64,000 bases of DNA from JAGRGG01 sp965217265 (GCA_965217265.1 CBDCHP010000015.1:62001-126000); one strand, 5' to 3'. Positions 36,946 to 47,432 are shown, counted from the stretch's first letter. Made by a program: numbers and translations. The notes: a model not told the origin generated them from the sequence alone.

Positions 36946-38039
36946 TGGACGTCGCGCGTCCGATCCTTGAAACCACGGATCTGGTGAAGCACTTCGGCGG
37001 CGGGCGGAACTTCTTGCGGCGGGCACCCCTGGTCCGGGCGGTCGACGGCATCTCGATCGAGGTCGTGGAAGGCGAGACGCTCGCCATCGTCGGCGAATCG
37101 GGCTGCGGCAAGTCGACCCTCGGCCGGCTCCTGATCCGCTTGCTAGCACCGACCTCCGGCGAAGTGTCCTACCGCGGCCGCAACTTGGGCAACATGCCGG
37201 CGGCGGAACTGCGGGCGCTTCGAGCCGAGTTGCAGATCGTCTTCCAGGACCCGTTCGCCTCGCTCAACCCGCGCATGAGCGTCGCCGACATCGTCGGCGA
37301 GCCGATCTGGCTGAAGGGCGGTCTCGGCCGGGCCGAGCGGCGCGGGCGTGTCTTGGAGATCTTCGAGACCGTGGGGCTGCGCCCGGACATGGCGGACCGC
37401 TACCCGCACGAGTTCTCCGGCGGCCAGCGTCAACGCATCGGGGTCGCCCGGGCGCTCGCCTCCGAGCCGCGGCTGATCCTCGGCGACGAGCCGGTGTCGG
37501 CGCTCGACGTGTCGATCCAAGCGCAGATCGTCAACCTCCTGGAGGAATTGAAGGAGCGGCTGAGGCTGACGCTGGTCATCGTCGCCCACGACCTCGCGGT
37601 GATCCGGCACATGAGCGACCGGGTGGCGGTGATGTATCTCGGCGAGGTGGTCGAACTCGCCGCCACCGACGCGCTCTACGAGACGCCGCTGCACCCCTAC
37701 ACGCAGGCGCTGTTCGCGGCGATCCCGCAGCCGAGTGCTACCGCGCGGCACGGCGTGCGGCCGCTGGAGGGCGACGTGCCGAGCCCGACGAAGCCGCCGT
37801 CCGGCTGCCGCTTTCACACCCGCTGCCCGCACGCCCGGCCGCGCTGCGCCGAGGAGCGGCCCAGGCTGGAGCGGGCCGAGGCCGGGCGCCGGGTCGCCTG
37901 CCATTTCTGGCGGGAGATCCAGGGCGCCGGCAGCGATCCGCGGCCGATCGCGACGCCGAGCGCTAGCCTCGAGCGGCGCATCGCCCTCTACACCGCGCGT
38001 CAGGCCGGGCGGGCGGAACACCTCGCCAACCCCGAATGA
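36945..38039 (+). CDS. Peptide ABC transporter ATPase (OppF/DppF-like)
   Basis: 364 residues. Walker A GESGCGKST, signature FSGGQRQRIGVARAL, Walker B LILGDEPVSALD, and the C-terminal oligopeptide/dipeptide domain with PSGCRFHTRCPHARPRC. Partner of the preceding ATPase. About 40 extra residues after the Cys region (DPRPIATPSASLERRIALYT) form an arginine/alanine-rich tail. Start ATG at 36945. Confidence 0.9.
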
Positions 38040-38058
38040 ACCAAGAAGGAGCGAACGC

Positions 38059-39561
38059 ATGCGATCAATGGGCTTTATGGTGCTGGCCGTCGGCCTGCTG
38101 GCCTCGACGGCCGCCCCGGCGCAGACTCTGCGCGTCGGCCTCAACGAGGACCCGGACGTGCTCGATCCGCACCGCGCCCGCACGTATGTCGGCCGCATCG
38201 TCTTCACCTCGCTGTGCGATAAGCTGGTCGACATTTCGCCCGAACTTGACTTCGTCCCGCAGCTCGCGACCGAGTGGTCGTGGAACGACGACCAAACGGC
38301 GCTGACTTTCAAGCTGCGCGACGGCGCGACCTTCCACGACGGCTCGAAGTTCGACGCCGAGGCGGTGAGGGCGAACATCGAGCGGGCGATGACGCTGCCC
38401 GATTCCAACCGCAAGAGCGAGCTGACCTCGGTCGAGAGCGTCGAAGTCGTCGACCCCGCGACGGTGACGATCGAGCTGAAGCGGCCCGACGCGACCCTGC
38501 TCGCCACCTTGTCCGACCGCGCCGGGATGATGCTGGCACCCTCCGCCTTCAGCGGCGACGGCGACTACTCGCAGAACCCGGTCTGCTCTGGGCCCTACAA
38601 GTTCGTGAATCGCGTCCAGAACGACCGCATCGAGCTTGAGAAGTACGCGGACTACTGGAACGCCTCGGAATACCCGATCGAGGAGGTCGTCTTCCTGCCG
38701 ATCACCGACGCGACGGTGAAGCTGGCCAACCTTCGCGCCGGCGACATCGACATGCTGGAGCGGCTGGCGCCGACGGACGTGCCCTCGGTCAAGGACGATC
38801 CCGACCTGAACTTCGTCCCGGTGACCGGCCTCGGCTACCAGTCGGTCCGCTTCAACACCGACAACGGCGAGCGGGCGGAGAAGCCGAGCGGCGCCGATAA
38901 GCGCGTCCGCCAAGCCTTCCAGTATGCCATCGGCCGCGACGTCATCGATCAGGTCGCCGGCAACGGCATCTATCCGCCGGCGCAGCAGCCGTTCCCGCCG
39001 GTGAGCCCCTACCACAGCGACAAGTTCCCGACGACCGAGCGCGACGTCGAGAAGGCCAAGGCCCTCCTGGCGGAGGCCGGCGTGCCCAATCCCAGCTTCG
39101 AGCTGGTGTTTGGCACAGGCTCGACCGCGCAGCAGTTGGCCGAGCTGATCCAGGCGATGGCGGCCGAGGCCGGCTTCCAGATCACCCTGCGCGCGACGGA
39201 GTTCGCCGCGATGCAGCAGGAGATGGAGGCCGGCAACTTCGACGCCGCCCAGATCGGCTGGTCGGGGCGCGTCGATCCGGACGGCAACATCCACCAGTTC
39301 GTCACCTGCGAGGGCAACCTCAACGACTCCAAGTACTGCAACGAGGAGGTCGACAAGAACCTGAACGAGGCCCGGCAGGTGTCGGATCAGGCCGAGCGCA
39401 AGGAACTCTACGACAACGCCCAGGCGATCCTCCAAGACGACCTGCCGCTCGTCTACACCTACCACCAGCCGTGGCCCTTCGTCCTCGCCAAGGACGTCTC
39501 CGGCTTTGAGCCCTACCCCGACGGCATGATCCGTCTCAAGGGCATGAACGTCGGCGGGTAG
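38059..39561 (+). CDS. Peptide-type ABC substrate-binding protein (family 5)
   Basis: 500 residues from the ATG at 38059 (ribosome site AAGGAG). The signal peptide MGFMVLAVGLLASTAAPAQA-like ends near residue 22. The mature domain has the family 5 pattern TLRVGLNEDPDVLDPHRA, ALTFKLRDGATFHDGSKF, NPVCSGPYKFV, and the C-terminal YTYHQPWPFVLAK. Such proteins bind peptides, nickel, glutathione or other ligands. A nearby ggt remnant hints at gamma-glutamyl compounds, but that is weak. Note the gene order: ATPases first, binding protein in the middle. Confidence 0.9.
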   Translation: MRSMGFMVLAVGLLASTAAPAQTLRVGLNEDPDVLDPHRARTYVGRIVFTSLCDKLVDISPELDFVPQLATEWSWNDDQTALTFKLRDGATFHDGSKFDAEAVRANIERAMTLPDSNRKSELTSVESVEVVDPATVTIELKRPDATLLATLSDRAGMMLAPSAFSGDGDYSQNPVCSGPYKFVNRVQNDRIELEKYADYWNASEYPIEEVVFLPITDATVKLANLRAGDIDMLERLAPTDVPSVKDDPDLNFVPVTGLGYQSVRFNTDNGERAEKPSGADKRVRQAFQYAIGRDVIDQVAGNGIYPPAQQPFPPVSPYHSDKFPTTERDVEKAKALLAEAGVPNPSFELVFGTGSTAQQLAELIQAMAAEAGFQITLRATEFAAMQQEMEAGNFDAAQIGWSGRVDPDGNIHQFVTCEGNLNDSKYCNEEVDKNLNEARQVSDQAERKELYDNAQAILQDDLPLVYTYHQPWPFVLAKDVSGFEPYPDGMIRLKGMNVGG

Positions 39562-39615
39562 GTTCGCCAAGCGGCGGACGGCCTGGCCGTCCGCCCCCAC
39601 TTTGAGGGGTGCGTC

Positions 39616-40560
39616 GTGGCGGAACTGATCCTGAGGCGCGTTCTCGTCGCCATTCCGACCGTCATCATCGTCTCGATGCTGGTCTTCGGCCTGCAAAAGC
39701 TCCTGCCGGGCGATCCGGTCCTCGCCATGGCCGGCGAGGAGCGCGATCCCGAGGTGATCGAATTCCTGCGCGACAAGTACCACCTGAACGACCCCGTTCC
39801 GGTGCAGTACGGCATCTGGGTCGGGCAGGTGCTCCAGGGCGATTTCGGGACCTCGCTGCGGACCGACACGCCGGTGACGACGCTGATCGCCAACAAGCTG
39901 CCGGTCACGATCCAGCTCGCCCTCATGGCGATGGTCGTCGCCATCCTGGTCGGCGTGCCGGCCGGCATCCTGTCCGCCGTGCGCAAGGGCACCGTGATCG
40001 ACTACCTCGCCAACGTCGTCGCGCTGTCGGGCCTGTCGATCCCCAACTTCTGGCTCGGCATCTTGCTGATCTTCCTCGTTTCGGTGCAACTCGGCTGGCT
40101 GCCGGCGTCCGGCTACGTGCCGCCGTCGCAGAATTTATGGCTGTCGATCGAGACCATGCTGATGCCGGCGGTGGTGCTGGGGACGGCGCTCGCCGCGACC
40201 CTGATGCGCCACACGCGCTCTGCGATGATCGGCATCCTGCGCTCGGACTACATCCGCACCGCGCGGGCGAAGGGCCTGCGCCGGGGCGCCGTCGTCTACA
40301 AGCACGCGCTGCGCAACGCCCTCGTGCCGATCGTCACGCTGATGACGCTGCTCTTCGGTGAACTCCTCGGCGGCGCCGTCCTGACCGAGCAGATCTTCAC
40401 CATCCCCGGCTTCGGCAAGCTCGTCGTCGATGCCGTCTTCACCCGCGACTACGCCGTGGTCCAGGGTATCGTTTTGTGCACCGCGATCGGCTTCATCGCG
40501 ATGAACCTCTTGGCCGACGTCCTCTACATCCTGATCAACCCGCGACTGAGGGGGGCGTGA
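39616..40560 (+). CDS. Peptide ABC transporter permease (DppB-like)
   Basis: 314 residues from the GTG at 39616. Six TM helices and the DppB/OppB signature are visible: the start RRVLVAIPTVIIVSMLVFGL, the EAA loop YIRTARAKGLRRGAVVYKHA, and ALRNALVPIVTLM. It forms half of the membrane channel with the next gene. Its stop overlaps the start of the next gene (TGATG). Confidence 0.92.
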   Translation: MAELILRRVLVAIPTVIIVSMLVFGLQKLLPGDPVLAMAGEERDPEVIEFLRDKYHLNDPVPVQYGIWVGQVLQGDFGTSLRTDTPVTTLIANKLPVTIQLALMAMVVAILVGVPAGILSAVRKGTVIDYLANVVALSGLSIPNFWLGILLIFLVSVQLGWLPASGYVPPSQNLWLSIETMLMPAVVLGTALAATLMRHTRSAMIGILRSDYIRTARAKGLRRGAVVYKHALRNALVPIVTLMTLLFGELLGGAVLTEQIFTIPGFGKLVVDAVFTRDYAVVQGIVLCTAIGFIAMNLLADVLYILINPRLRGA

Positions 40561-41504
40561 TGGGCCGGGCGGCGGTGAAGGGTGAGGGGGCGAGAAATGC
40601 GAGCAACGCCGAAGCGACGCCGGTCGATGTCAAGCTTCCCGAGGTCGGCGCGACCGAGGAGCCCTTGCCCGAGCGCGGCAACCGCGCGCTCAACAAGTTC
40701 CTTGGCAACCGCGCCGCGATCTTCGGCGGCGTCTTCGTCGCCCTCTTCGTCGTCGTCGCGGTGTTCGCGCCGCTGATAGCACCCTACGACCCGCTCGCGA
40801 CCAGCTTCACCGCCATCCGCGAGGCGCCGTCGGCGGTGCACTGGTTTGGCACCGACGAACTCGGCCGCGACATCTTCAGTCGGATGGCGTTCGGCGCCCG
40901 GGCCTCCTTGCTCGCCGGCGTCGTCTCGGTCGCCATCGCCGTGGTCGTCGGGGTGCCGTTCGGCCTGCTCGCCGGCTTCTTCGGCGGCTGGACCGACATG
41001 GCGATCTCGCGCGTCGCCGACGCGCTGCTCGCGATCCCGTTTCTGATCCTCGCGATCGCGCTCGCGGCTTTTCTCGGCCCCAGCCTGACCAACGCGATGA
41101 TCGCGATCGGCCTCTCCGGCACGCCGATCTTCGCCCGGCTCGCCCGTGCCCAGACGCTGTCGGTCGCGGCCGAGGACTACGTCGAGGGTGCGCGCGCCAT
41201 CGGCCTGCCCAACCGGTGGATCCTGATCCGCTACGTCTTCCCCAACATCCTGCCGCCCTTGATCGTGCAGGCGACGCTCGCCATCGCGACCGCGATCATC
41301 GCCGAGGCGAGCCTCTCCTTCCTCGGCCTCGGCCAGCAGCCGCCCGACCCGTCCTGGGGCTCGATGCTCAACACGGCCAAGAACTTCATGAACCAAGCGC
41401 CTTGGATGTCGATCTTCCCCGGCAGCGCGATCTTCCTCCTCGTCCTCGGCTTCAACCTCCTCGGCGACGGGCTGCGCGACGCGCTCGACCCGCGCGAGAC
41501 CTGA
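40560..41504 (+). CDS. Peptide ABC transporter permease (DppC-like)
   Basis: 314 residues from the ATG at 40560, chosen because it overlaps the upstream stop. About 45 polar residues precede TM1 (AIFGGVFVALFVVVAVFAPL). The DppC signature is clear: FGTDELGRDIFSRMAFGAR, the EAA loop EDYVEGARAIGLPNRWILIR, and the ending FNLLGDGLRDALDPRE. Last gene of the operon. Confidence 0.92.
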   Translation: MGRAAVKGEGARNASNAEATPVDVKLPEVGATEEPLPERGNRALNKFLGNRAAIFGGVFVALFVVVAVFAPLIAPYDPLATSFTAIREAPSAVHWFGTDELGRDIFSRMAFGARASLLAGVVSVAIAVVVGVPFGLLAGFFGGWTDMAISRVADALLAIPFLILAIALAAFLGPSLTNAMIAIGLSGTPIFARLARAQTLSVAAEDYVEGARAIGLPNRWILIRYVFPNILPPLIVQATLAIATAIIAEASLSFLGLGQQPPDPSWGSMLNTAKNFMNQAPWMSIFPGSAIFLLVLGFNLLGDGLRDALDPRET

Positions 41505-41532
41505 TGCGGCCGCCCCGCCAGCGATGCGGCGA

Positions 41533-42548
41533 TCACCGTCCCGCGGCGTAGCCTTGCATGCCGCGCGGGTTGGCGGCGGCGCGCAGGTAGCGGCGGCCGT
41601 CGCGGGCCTCCTGGGCGCAGGCCGACAAGCGCCCTTCCGACCAGTCGGCGCCGACCTCGACGGCGTGGCCGCGCCGCTTCAGGCCCTCGATCGTCGCTTG
41701 CGGCATCCGCCCCTCGACGACGAGCGCGTTCGGCCTCGCCTCGCGCGGCCAGAACGAGCTCGGCCAGTGCTCCGAGTGGAACCCCGGCGCGTCGATCGCC
41801 TCTTGCAGGTTGAGCCCGTGGTGCAGGCAGCGCAGCAGGAAGACGAGCGACCACTGGTCCTGCTGGTCGCCGCCGGGCGTCCCCCAGGCGAGCCGCGGCC
41901 GCCCGTCTTTGAGCGCCATCGACGGCGTCAAGGTCGTGCGCGGGCGCTTGTTCGGCGCGATGGCGTTGGGCAGGCCCGCGTCGAGCCAGAACATCTGCGC
42001 GCGTGTCGAGAGGCCGAAGCCCAGCCCCGGCACGACCGGGCTCGACTGGAACCAGCCGCCGCTCGGGGTTGCCGCCACCATGTTGCCGAAGCGGTCGACG
42101 ACGTCGATGTGGCAGGTGTCGCCGCGCAAGGTCCCCCGCCCGTCGGTCGGGGGCTCGCCGCCCACGCCCAGCATGGCGGCGACGCCGGGGCTGCCGGGGG
42201 CGGCGACGCGGTACGGCGGCGGGCGCGGCACACGACTGTTCACGCTTCCGGGGCGAAGGTCCAAACTGGCGTCGCCCCCGATCAGCCGGCGCCGCGCGGC
42301 GTTGTAGCCCTCGCCGAGCAGGGCCTCCAGCGGCACGTCGACGAAGTCGGGATCGCCGTACCACGCCTCGCGGTCGGCGAACGCCAGCTTGGCCGCCTCG
42401 ACGACGCTGTGGACGAATTCGGGCCCATCTAAGTCCATCTCGGCCAGCGGCAGGCCGCGCAACAGCGCCAACTGCTGCAACAAGACGGGCCCCTGGCTCC
42501 ACGGGCCGCACTTGGCGATCGTGTGGCCGTGATAGTCCAGCGTCACCG
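41533..42548 (-). pseudogene. ggt: Gamma-glutamyltransferase, 5'-truncated
   Basis: Homology to gamma-glutamyltransferase begins at VTLDYHGHTIAKCGPWSQGP and continues for 337 residues to the normal C-terminus. The autoprocessing/catalytic Thr appears in RGDTCHIDVVDRFGNMVAAT. The N-terminal third, including the signal peptide, is missing: at about 42550 the sequence switches directly into a vapC fragment of opposite direction. An internal ATG (42546) could start a truncated protein, but it would lack essential parts. The nearby peptide ABC operon may have fed this enzyme. Confidence 0.8.
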
Positions 42549-42554
42549 GCGCCT

Positions 42555-42890
42555 CGGTGGTGGCCCTCTACTTGAGAGTCATCACGATCGGCGAGATCGC
42601 CAAGGGCGTGGCGCGGCTGAACGCGGGCGGGCGGTGTCGCGGGCTGGAGGCGTGGCTCGACGGCCCGGAGCGCCGCGCGCATCCTTGGCATCGACACATG
42701 CGTCGCCCGGCTCTGGGGCGAGATCGACGCCGCCGCCCAGGCGCAGGGCTTTGGGATCAGGGCGCCCGACGGACTGATCGCGGCCACGGCGCTGCGGCAC
42801 GGGCTCACGGTCATGACGCGCAACGTCGCGGATTTTGCCCCGACAGGAGCTTTGATCACCAACCCGTGGGAGGACGAGGCAAGCGGGTGA
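42555..42890 (+). pseudogene. VapC-type PIN toxin, 5'-truncated and frameshifted
   Basis: VALYLRVITIGEIAKGVARL matches the middle of VapC toxins. After a frameshift near 42680 the C-terminal half follows: IDAAAQAQGFGIRAPDGLIA, ATALRHGLTVMTRNVADFAP, and the ending TNPWED to the stop at 42890. The first 30-40 residues with the MYLLDTNV motif are missing; the break coincides with the break in ggt. Confidence 0.7.
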
Positions 42891-42996
42891 ACACGTCGTA
42901 CAGTCAGGCAAAGCTGCACTGCCATGTTATCGTAAAACGATTATCTTTCAAAGTAAGTAAAATAAAAAATGTAAATGAACGACATCCTAGTGTTGC
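42891..42996. other. Short AT-rich spacer
   Basis: An unusually AT-rich run for this window (42925-42980, with AAAGTAAGTAAAATAAAAAA). No gene. It may be a remnant promoter or insertion scar between two truncated genes. Confidence 0.4.
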
Positions 42997-43371
42997 TCAC
43001 AAAACTGGCCGGCGCAAGTGCCATTCGGCTGCCGCTTCGTGCGCTTGAGCGGCGCGTAGGATCATCGCTTCGTCGAAGGCGGGACCGATGATCTGTGCCG
43101 CCAAGGGCAATCCTGCGGCGCTGAAGCCGGCCGGCACGGCGATCGAGGGCAAGCCGGTGACGTTGGCCGGTGCCGAGAGCCGGACGTAGACAGGGTTGAG
43201 CGCCTCCTCGTGGCCGTCCGGCCATGTGTAGCTGTCGACGCCGCACAGGGCCGCCTGCGCCGCCACCGCCTCCGGCCGGCTGAGCCGAATCTTCGGGTCG
43301 CGGTTGCGCCGCGCGAACTAGGCCGCCTGGAAGAGGATCAAGCGGACGATTTCGGTGGGCGTGAGGTTCAT
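42997..43371 (-). pseudogene. Amidase remnant with internal deletion and stop
   Basis: From an ATG at 43371 a short stretch MNLTPTEIVRLILFQAA ends in TAG, then the same frame continues with FARRNRDPKIRLSRPEAVAA and NVTGLPSIAVPAGFSAAGLP, LAAQIIGPAFDEAMILRAAQ. The latter is the C-terminal end of an amidase-signature enzyme. Some 300 or more residues, including the Ser-Ser-Lys core, are gone. It lies 11 bp downstream of the intact amidase, so it may be the relic of a second amidase gene. Confidence 0.7.
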
Positions 43372-43382
43372 CGCCCCTGCCC

Positions 43383-44897
43383 CTAGAGCGCCTTCCAATC
43401 GCAGCCCCGCTCGAAGGCGTGGGCGGCCTTGTAGAGTGTCGCCTCGTCGCAGGCCTTGCCGATCAGCATCAGTCCGGCCGGCAGCCCGTCGATCAAGCCG
43501 CAGGGCAGCGAGATCGCCGGGTGGCCGGTGGCGTCGAAGGGGGCAGTGTTGGCGAGCATCTCGAACGCGCGCAAGATGACCTCGTCCAAGGGTGCCTCCT
43601 TCTCGGGCAGCTTGGACGCCGTGATCGGCAGGGTCGGCATCAAGAGCAGGTCGTAGGTCGCCAATTCGGCGTCGTAGGCCGCCTTCAGCTTGCGGGCCAG
43701 GTTCTGCGACTTGCCGTAAAAGCGCCCGCCGTGGCGCTGTAAGAAGTGCTTGCCGACGAACATCGAGACCTTGAGGCTCGGGCTTAGCTCGTCCGGCCGT
43801 GCCCGCCAGCCGCTGTGCGCCTTCATCAGGCTGGTGAGGTAAAGCCCCTTCCAGGCGGTGCCGTAGCCGTCGCCCTCCATCATCTGCGCCGTCAGCCCTT
43901 CGAGCGCGATCGGCGTCCAGATGGCGAGGCCCGCCGCGTGCAGCGGGACGCTGACCTCCTCGACCGTGCAGCCCAGCTCCCGCAGCACCTCAACACCGGC
44001 GCGCACCTTGTCGTCGACGCCCGCCATTGAATTGGCGTGGCCGAAGCCCTCGCGCACGACGCCGATCTTGAGCCCTTCGACGTCCTGGCCGAGCGCTTCG
44101 GTGTAGGTCGCCGTCACGGGCGCGTACTGGCGCGGGTCGAGCCCGTCGGCCCCGGCGATGACTTCGAGCAGGAGCGCGTTGTCGGCCACCGTGCGGGTCA
44201 TCGGGCCGGTGTGGTCGATCGTCACCTCGATCGGCATGATGCCGGTGTAGGGCACGAGCCCGTGCGTCGGCTTCATGCCGACGATGCCGCAATAGGCGGC
44301 CGGCATGCGGATCGAGCCGCCCTGGTCGCCGCCGAGCGCCATGTCGACCTCGCCGGCCGCCACGAGTGCCCCTGAGCCGGACGAGGAGCCCCCAGCCGAG
44401 TAGCCCCGGCGCAAAGGGTTGTGCACCGGTCCGGGCGAGCTCGTGTGGCTGCCGCCCGAGAGGCAAAAATATTCGCACACCGCCTTGCCCTTGATCGTGC
44501 CGCCGGCGTCGAGGATGCGCCTGACGACCGTGGCGTCGATCTCGGGCACGTAGCCTTCCAAGGTCGAGGCGCCGTTCATCATCGGCACGCCGGCGACGCA
44601 GACGTTGTCCTTGATCGCCACCGTCTTGCCGGCGAGCTTGCCCTCGGCCGCCCCCTTGATCTCGGTCTTGTAGTACCAAGCGTTGTACCGATTTTCTTCG
44701 CCCTCCGGCCGGTAGCCCGGCGTACGCGGGTAGGCGACCTCGGGCAGGTAGTCGGGCATCGCGTCGACCAGGTCGTAGGCGTCGACGGTCGCCTGCATGA
44801 CCCGCAGGTAGTCGTCGACCTCCGCCGTGCTCAAGTTCATGCCAAACCCGCGGGCGATGTCGCGCAACTGCTCGGCGGTGGGGCGGGTCACGGGCAC
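43383..44897 (-). CDS. Amidase-signature family hydrolase
   Basis: 504 residues with the amidase signature: the catalytic Lys in GKTVAIKDNVCVAGVPMMNG, and the Gly/Ser-rich core RGYSAGGSSSGSGALVAAGE with QGGSIRMPAAYCGIVGMKPT, giving the cis-Ser and nucleophile Ser. The N-terminal helical extension (LRDIARGFGMNLSTAEVDDY) and overall length fit the Rhodococcus-type amidase group, which hydrolyses small aliphatic or aryl amides. It sits next to a decayed urea/amide-type ABC operon, which would fit uptake of its substrate. The gene is intact. Start ATG at 44897. Confidence 0.88.
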   Translation of the reverse strand: MPVTRPTAEQLRDIARGFGMNLSTAEVDDYLRVMQATVDAYDLVDAMPDYLPEVAYPRTPGYRPEGEENRYNAWYYKTEIKGAAEGKLAGKTVAIKDNVCVAGVPMMNGASTLEGYVPEIDATVVRRILDAGGTIKGKAVCEYFCLSGGSHTSSPGPVHNPLRRGYSAGGSSSGSGALVAAGEVDMALGGDQGGSIRMPAAYCGIVGMKPTHGLVPYTGIMPIEVTIDHTGPMTRTVADNALLLEVIAGADGLDPRQYAPVTATYTEALGQDVEGLKIGVVREGFGHANSMAGVDDKVRAGVEVLRELGCTVEEVSVPLHAAGLAIWTPIALEGLTAQMMEGDGYGTAWKGLYLTSLMKAHSGWRARPDELSPSLKVSMFVGKHFLQRHGGRFYGKSQNLARKLKAAYDAELATYDLLLMPTLPITASKLPEKEAPLDEVILRAFEMLANTAPFDATGHPAISLPCGLIDGLPAGLMLIGKACDEATLYKAAHAFERGCDWKAL

Positions 44898-45197
44898 GGC
44901 GTTTCTCCTCGAACTTCTGGTCGTCCGGCTCAGGTCCGGATCATCTGCAACAATACGTCACCCGCTCGTCTGCAACAACGATGCCAATTCCAAGCCGGCG
45001 GCGGCGCTCGCCGGTGGGGCCGCGCCCGGCCGGCTCTTGCGCAACAGATTGGGCGAACGCCTGCGGGCGCATCAGCCAAGAGCGGACCGGCATCGCGGTC
45101 GCGCCGGGTGTCCCGGTCTTCTCGTGCTTGGCACGAGGCTTGCACATGATCTTGGGCGATCCCCGCCTTCAGCGGGCGATCGGCGCCAAGGACGATC
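44898..45197. other. Divergent intergenic region between amidase and ABC operon
   Basis: 300 bp with no recognisable gene. It contains a short direct repeat CTGCAACAA at about 44946 and 44971. Promoters for both directions would be expected here, but I cannot point to clear elements. Confidence 0.35.
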
Positions 45198-45960
45198 ATG
45201 GATATCTTGATCAAGCTCGTCTTCGACATCCTGGCCTTCGCGTCGATCATGGTGCTGGTCGTCGCCGGTCTCGCGGTGATCGCGAGCCTCATGGGCATCT
45301 TCAATCTGAGCCACGGCGAATTCGTCCTGCTCGGCGCCTACACCGTCTACCTGTTCCAGTCCTGGGGCTGCCGAACTGGCTCGGCATGCCGGCGGCCCCC
45401 GTCTTCGTGGCGCTCGTCGGCTACTGATCGAGGCGACCGTGGTGCGACGGCTCTACGCCGCACCCGTGATCGCCATGCTCGCCACCTACGCCGTCGGCTT
45501 GATCATCCGCGGGCTGGTGCGCGGCCTCATCGGCGGGCAGTACTATTCGGTTGCCGAGCCCATCCAAGGATCGATCGCCATCCTGGGCGTGAGTGTCTCG
45601 GCGTGGCGCACCGTCATCATTGTGGTGGCGCTCGCGGTCATGGCGGGGCGCTTCTTGCCGTTGAAGCGCACGACGCTCGGCCTTCAGATCCGTGCCGCCT
45701 TAGAGAACCCGAACTTGGCGCGGGCGTCCGGCGTGTCGACGACTCGGCTCTACGCCTTCACCTTCGCCTTCGGCGCCGCGCTCGCCGGCCTCGCGGGCGC
45801 GTTGATGGTGCCGCTCTTCTCGCTCTCGGCCGACATCGGCGTGCGCTTCTTGGTCCAGGCCTTCTTGTCGGTCATGCTGGGCGGGGTCGGCACGTTCGAG
45901 GGACCGATCGTCGGCAGCGCGCTCTTGGGCGCCATGGTTCCGGGCTTTCAGTGGCTTCGC
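45198..45960 (+). pseudogene. LivH/UrtB-type ABC permease, frameshifted and 3'-truncated
   Basis: The start MDILIKLVFDILAFASIMVL and LMGIFNLSHGEFVLLGAYTV are typical of branched-chain amino acid/urea permeases. Frame changes occur near 45365 and 45427, between LPNWLGMPAAPVFVALVG and VVRRLYAAPVIAMLATYAVG. The rest continues to LLGAMVPGFQWL at 45957, where the last helices are missing and the sequence runs straight into the next gene. Broken as read. Confidence 0.75.
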
Positions 45961-46585
45961 GAACCGCCGCTCGTTCTTGGGCGGCTCGGCCGCGCTCGCC
46001 GCCGCCGGCTGGACGGCGGGCTTCGCCGGCGGCTGCGCCCGAGATGGGGGCACGCCGCCGAGGCGATCAAGATGGACATTGCCACCGACATCACCGGCGC
46101 CATCGCGCCCTCGGGCAACGCCAACTGGCAGATCGCCCAGCTCACCGTGCAGCGGATCAACGACGCCGGCGGCATCCTCGGCAGACCGATCGAACTCTAC
46201 CTCGAAGACACGGCCTCGGATCCGGGGATCGCGATCGGCAACGTCCGCAAGCTCATCGAGCAGCATCGGGTCGACGTGGTCCTAGGGGGGCATCACCAGC
46301 GCCATGCGCGAGGCGATCAAGAACCCGATCGTGCGCCGCGGCCGCACGCTCTACATCTACCCGCAGCTCTACGAGGGCCAGGAGTGCACCGAGGGCCTGT
46401 TTTGCACCGGACCGACGCCAGCACAGCAGTGCGACGAGCTGATCCCGTGGCTGATCGGGCGCGGCAGCAAGCGCTTCGCCTTTCCCTCGGCGAACTACTT
46501 GTGGCCGCAACTCCTCAACGAGTAAGCCCGCACTGTCATCGAGAAGAACGGCGGTGAGGTGGTCTTCGAGGATTACTTCCCGGGC
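45955..46585 (+). pseudogene. Urea/amide-type ABC substrate-binding protein, damaged
   Basis: A twin-arginine-like signal (RRSFLGGSAALAAAGW) begins at the fusion point. In other frames follow IAQLTVQRINDAGGILGRPI, ELYLEDTASDPGIAIGNVRK, then PQLYEGQECTEGLFCTGPTP and CDELIPWLIGRGSKRFAFPS, typical of the UrtA/AmiC-like family. A TAA at 46522-46524 replaces the Tyr expected in NEYARTVIEKNGGEV. After GGEVVFEDYFPG the C-terminal half is missing. Confidence 0.75.
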
Positions 46586-47432
46586 GCTGTTCTTCGGCAT
46601 GGCGGGCTACGTGACGGCGCTTCTCGCCAACGAGCCGGGCTTCGTCCAGATCCTCGCGCTTGCGCCGATCGGCATGCTGGTCGGGCTCGCGGCGGCCGGC
46701 CTGATCGGCTGGTTCTTGTTCTCGGGCAAGCGCACGCCCTCGATCATCTTCGTCGCTCTGGGCACCCTCACCACCTCCTACGCCGCCGAGCGCCTCGTCG
46801 CCGGCTGGCACTTCGTCGGGGCCGGCAACGGCATGTCGATCTGGGGCTTTCCCATGCTCGGGTGGTACGAACTCGAAACCGGCCGCGTCTTCTACTACGT
46901 CGCCGCGACGTGCTTGCTGTTCGCCTACGTTTCGAGCCGCTACCTCGTGCGCTCCCAGTTCGGCCTCGTCTTGGCTGGGATGCGCCAGAACGAGCGGCGC
47001 CTCGCGTTCTTCGGCTACGACGTGCAGACGTTCAAGCTCCTGGTCTTCGCCTTCGCCGGCATGATCGCCGGCCTGTCGGGCACGCTCTACACCCTGCACG
47101 AGGGCTTCGTCGGCCCGAACTCGATGGGTATCACCCTATCGACCTACGCCGTGCTCTACGGGCTCTTCGGCGGCGTGGGCACGCTCGTCGGCCCGATCGT
47201 CGGTGCCTTGTCGATCGAGACGATCACGTTTCTTCTCGCCGACCGCGACGAATTCAAGAACTACTGGCCGGTCATCCTCGGGCTGATCCTCCTCGTCGTC
47301 GTCGCCTACAAACCGAGCGGCCTCATGGGCTTCTTCTTGTCCGAGCGCGAGCGGCTGGGGAGCTACGGCATCGAGGGCCAGCGCCCGGCCGCCGCCGCGC
47401 CCGTTCGAGAGGGCAAGCGTGGCGCTGCTTGA
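46585..47432 (+). pseudogene. LivM/UrtC-type ABC permease, 5'-truncated
   Basis: Homology starts abruptly at FFGMAGYVTALLANEPGFVQ and is then unbroken to the end (VAYKPSGLMGFFLSERERLG). The N-terminal helices are missing: the sequence fuses directly to the damaged binding-protein gene. Conserved blocks include LTTSYAAERLVAGWHFVGAG and AFAGMIAGLSGTLYTLHEGF. The stop overlaps the next gene's GTG. Confidence 0.75.

Noticed and set aside
38065..40089. Long reverse-strand open frame opposite the peptide-binding protein and permease
   Set aside because: Antisense shadow; the forward strand has clear ABC transporter domains, signal peptide and ribosome sites.
42891..42996. AT-rich spacer as a CRISPR leader or origin
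   Set aside because: No repeats, iterons or DnaA boxes; too short to support a function.
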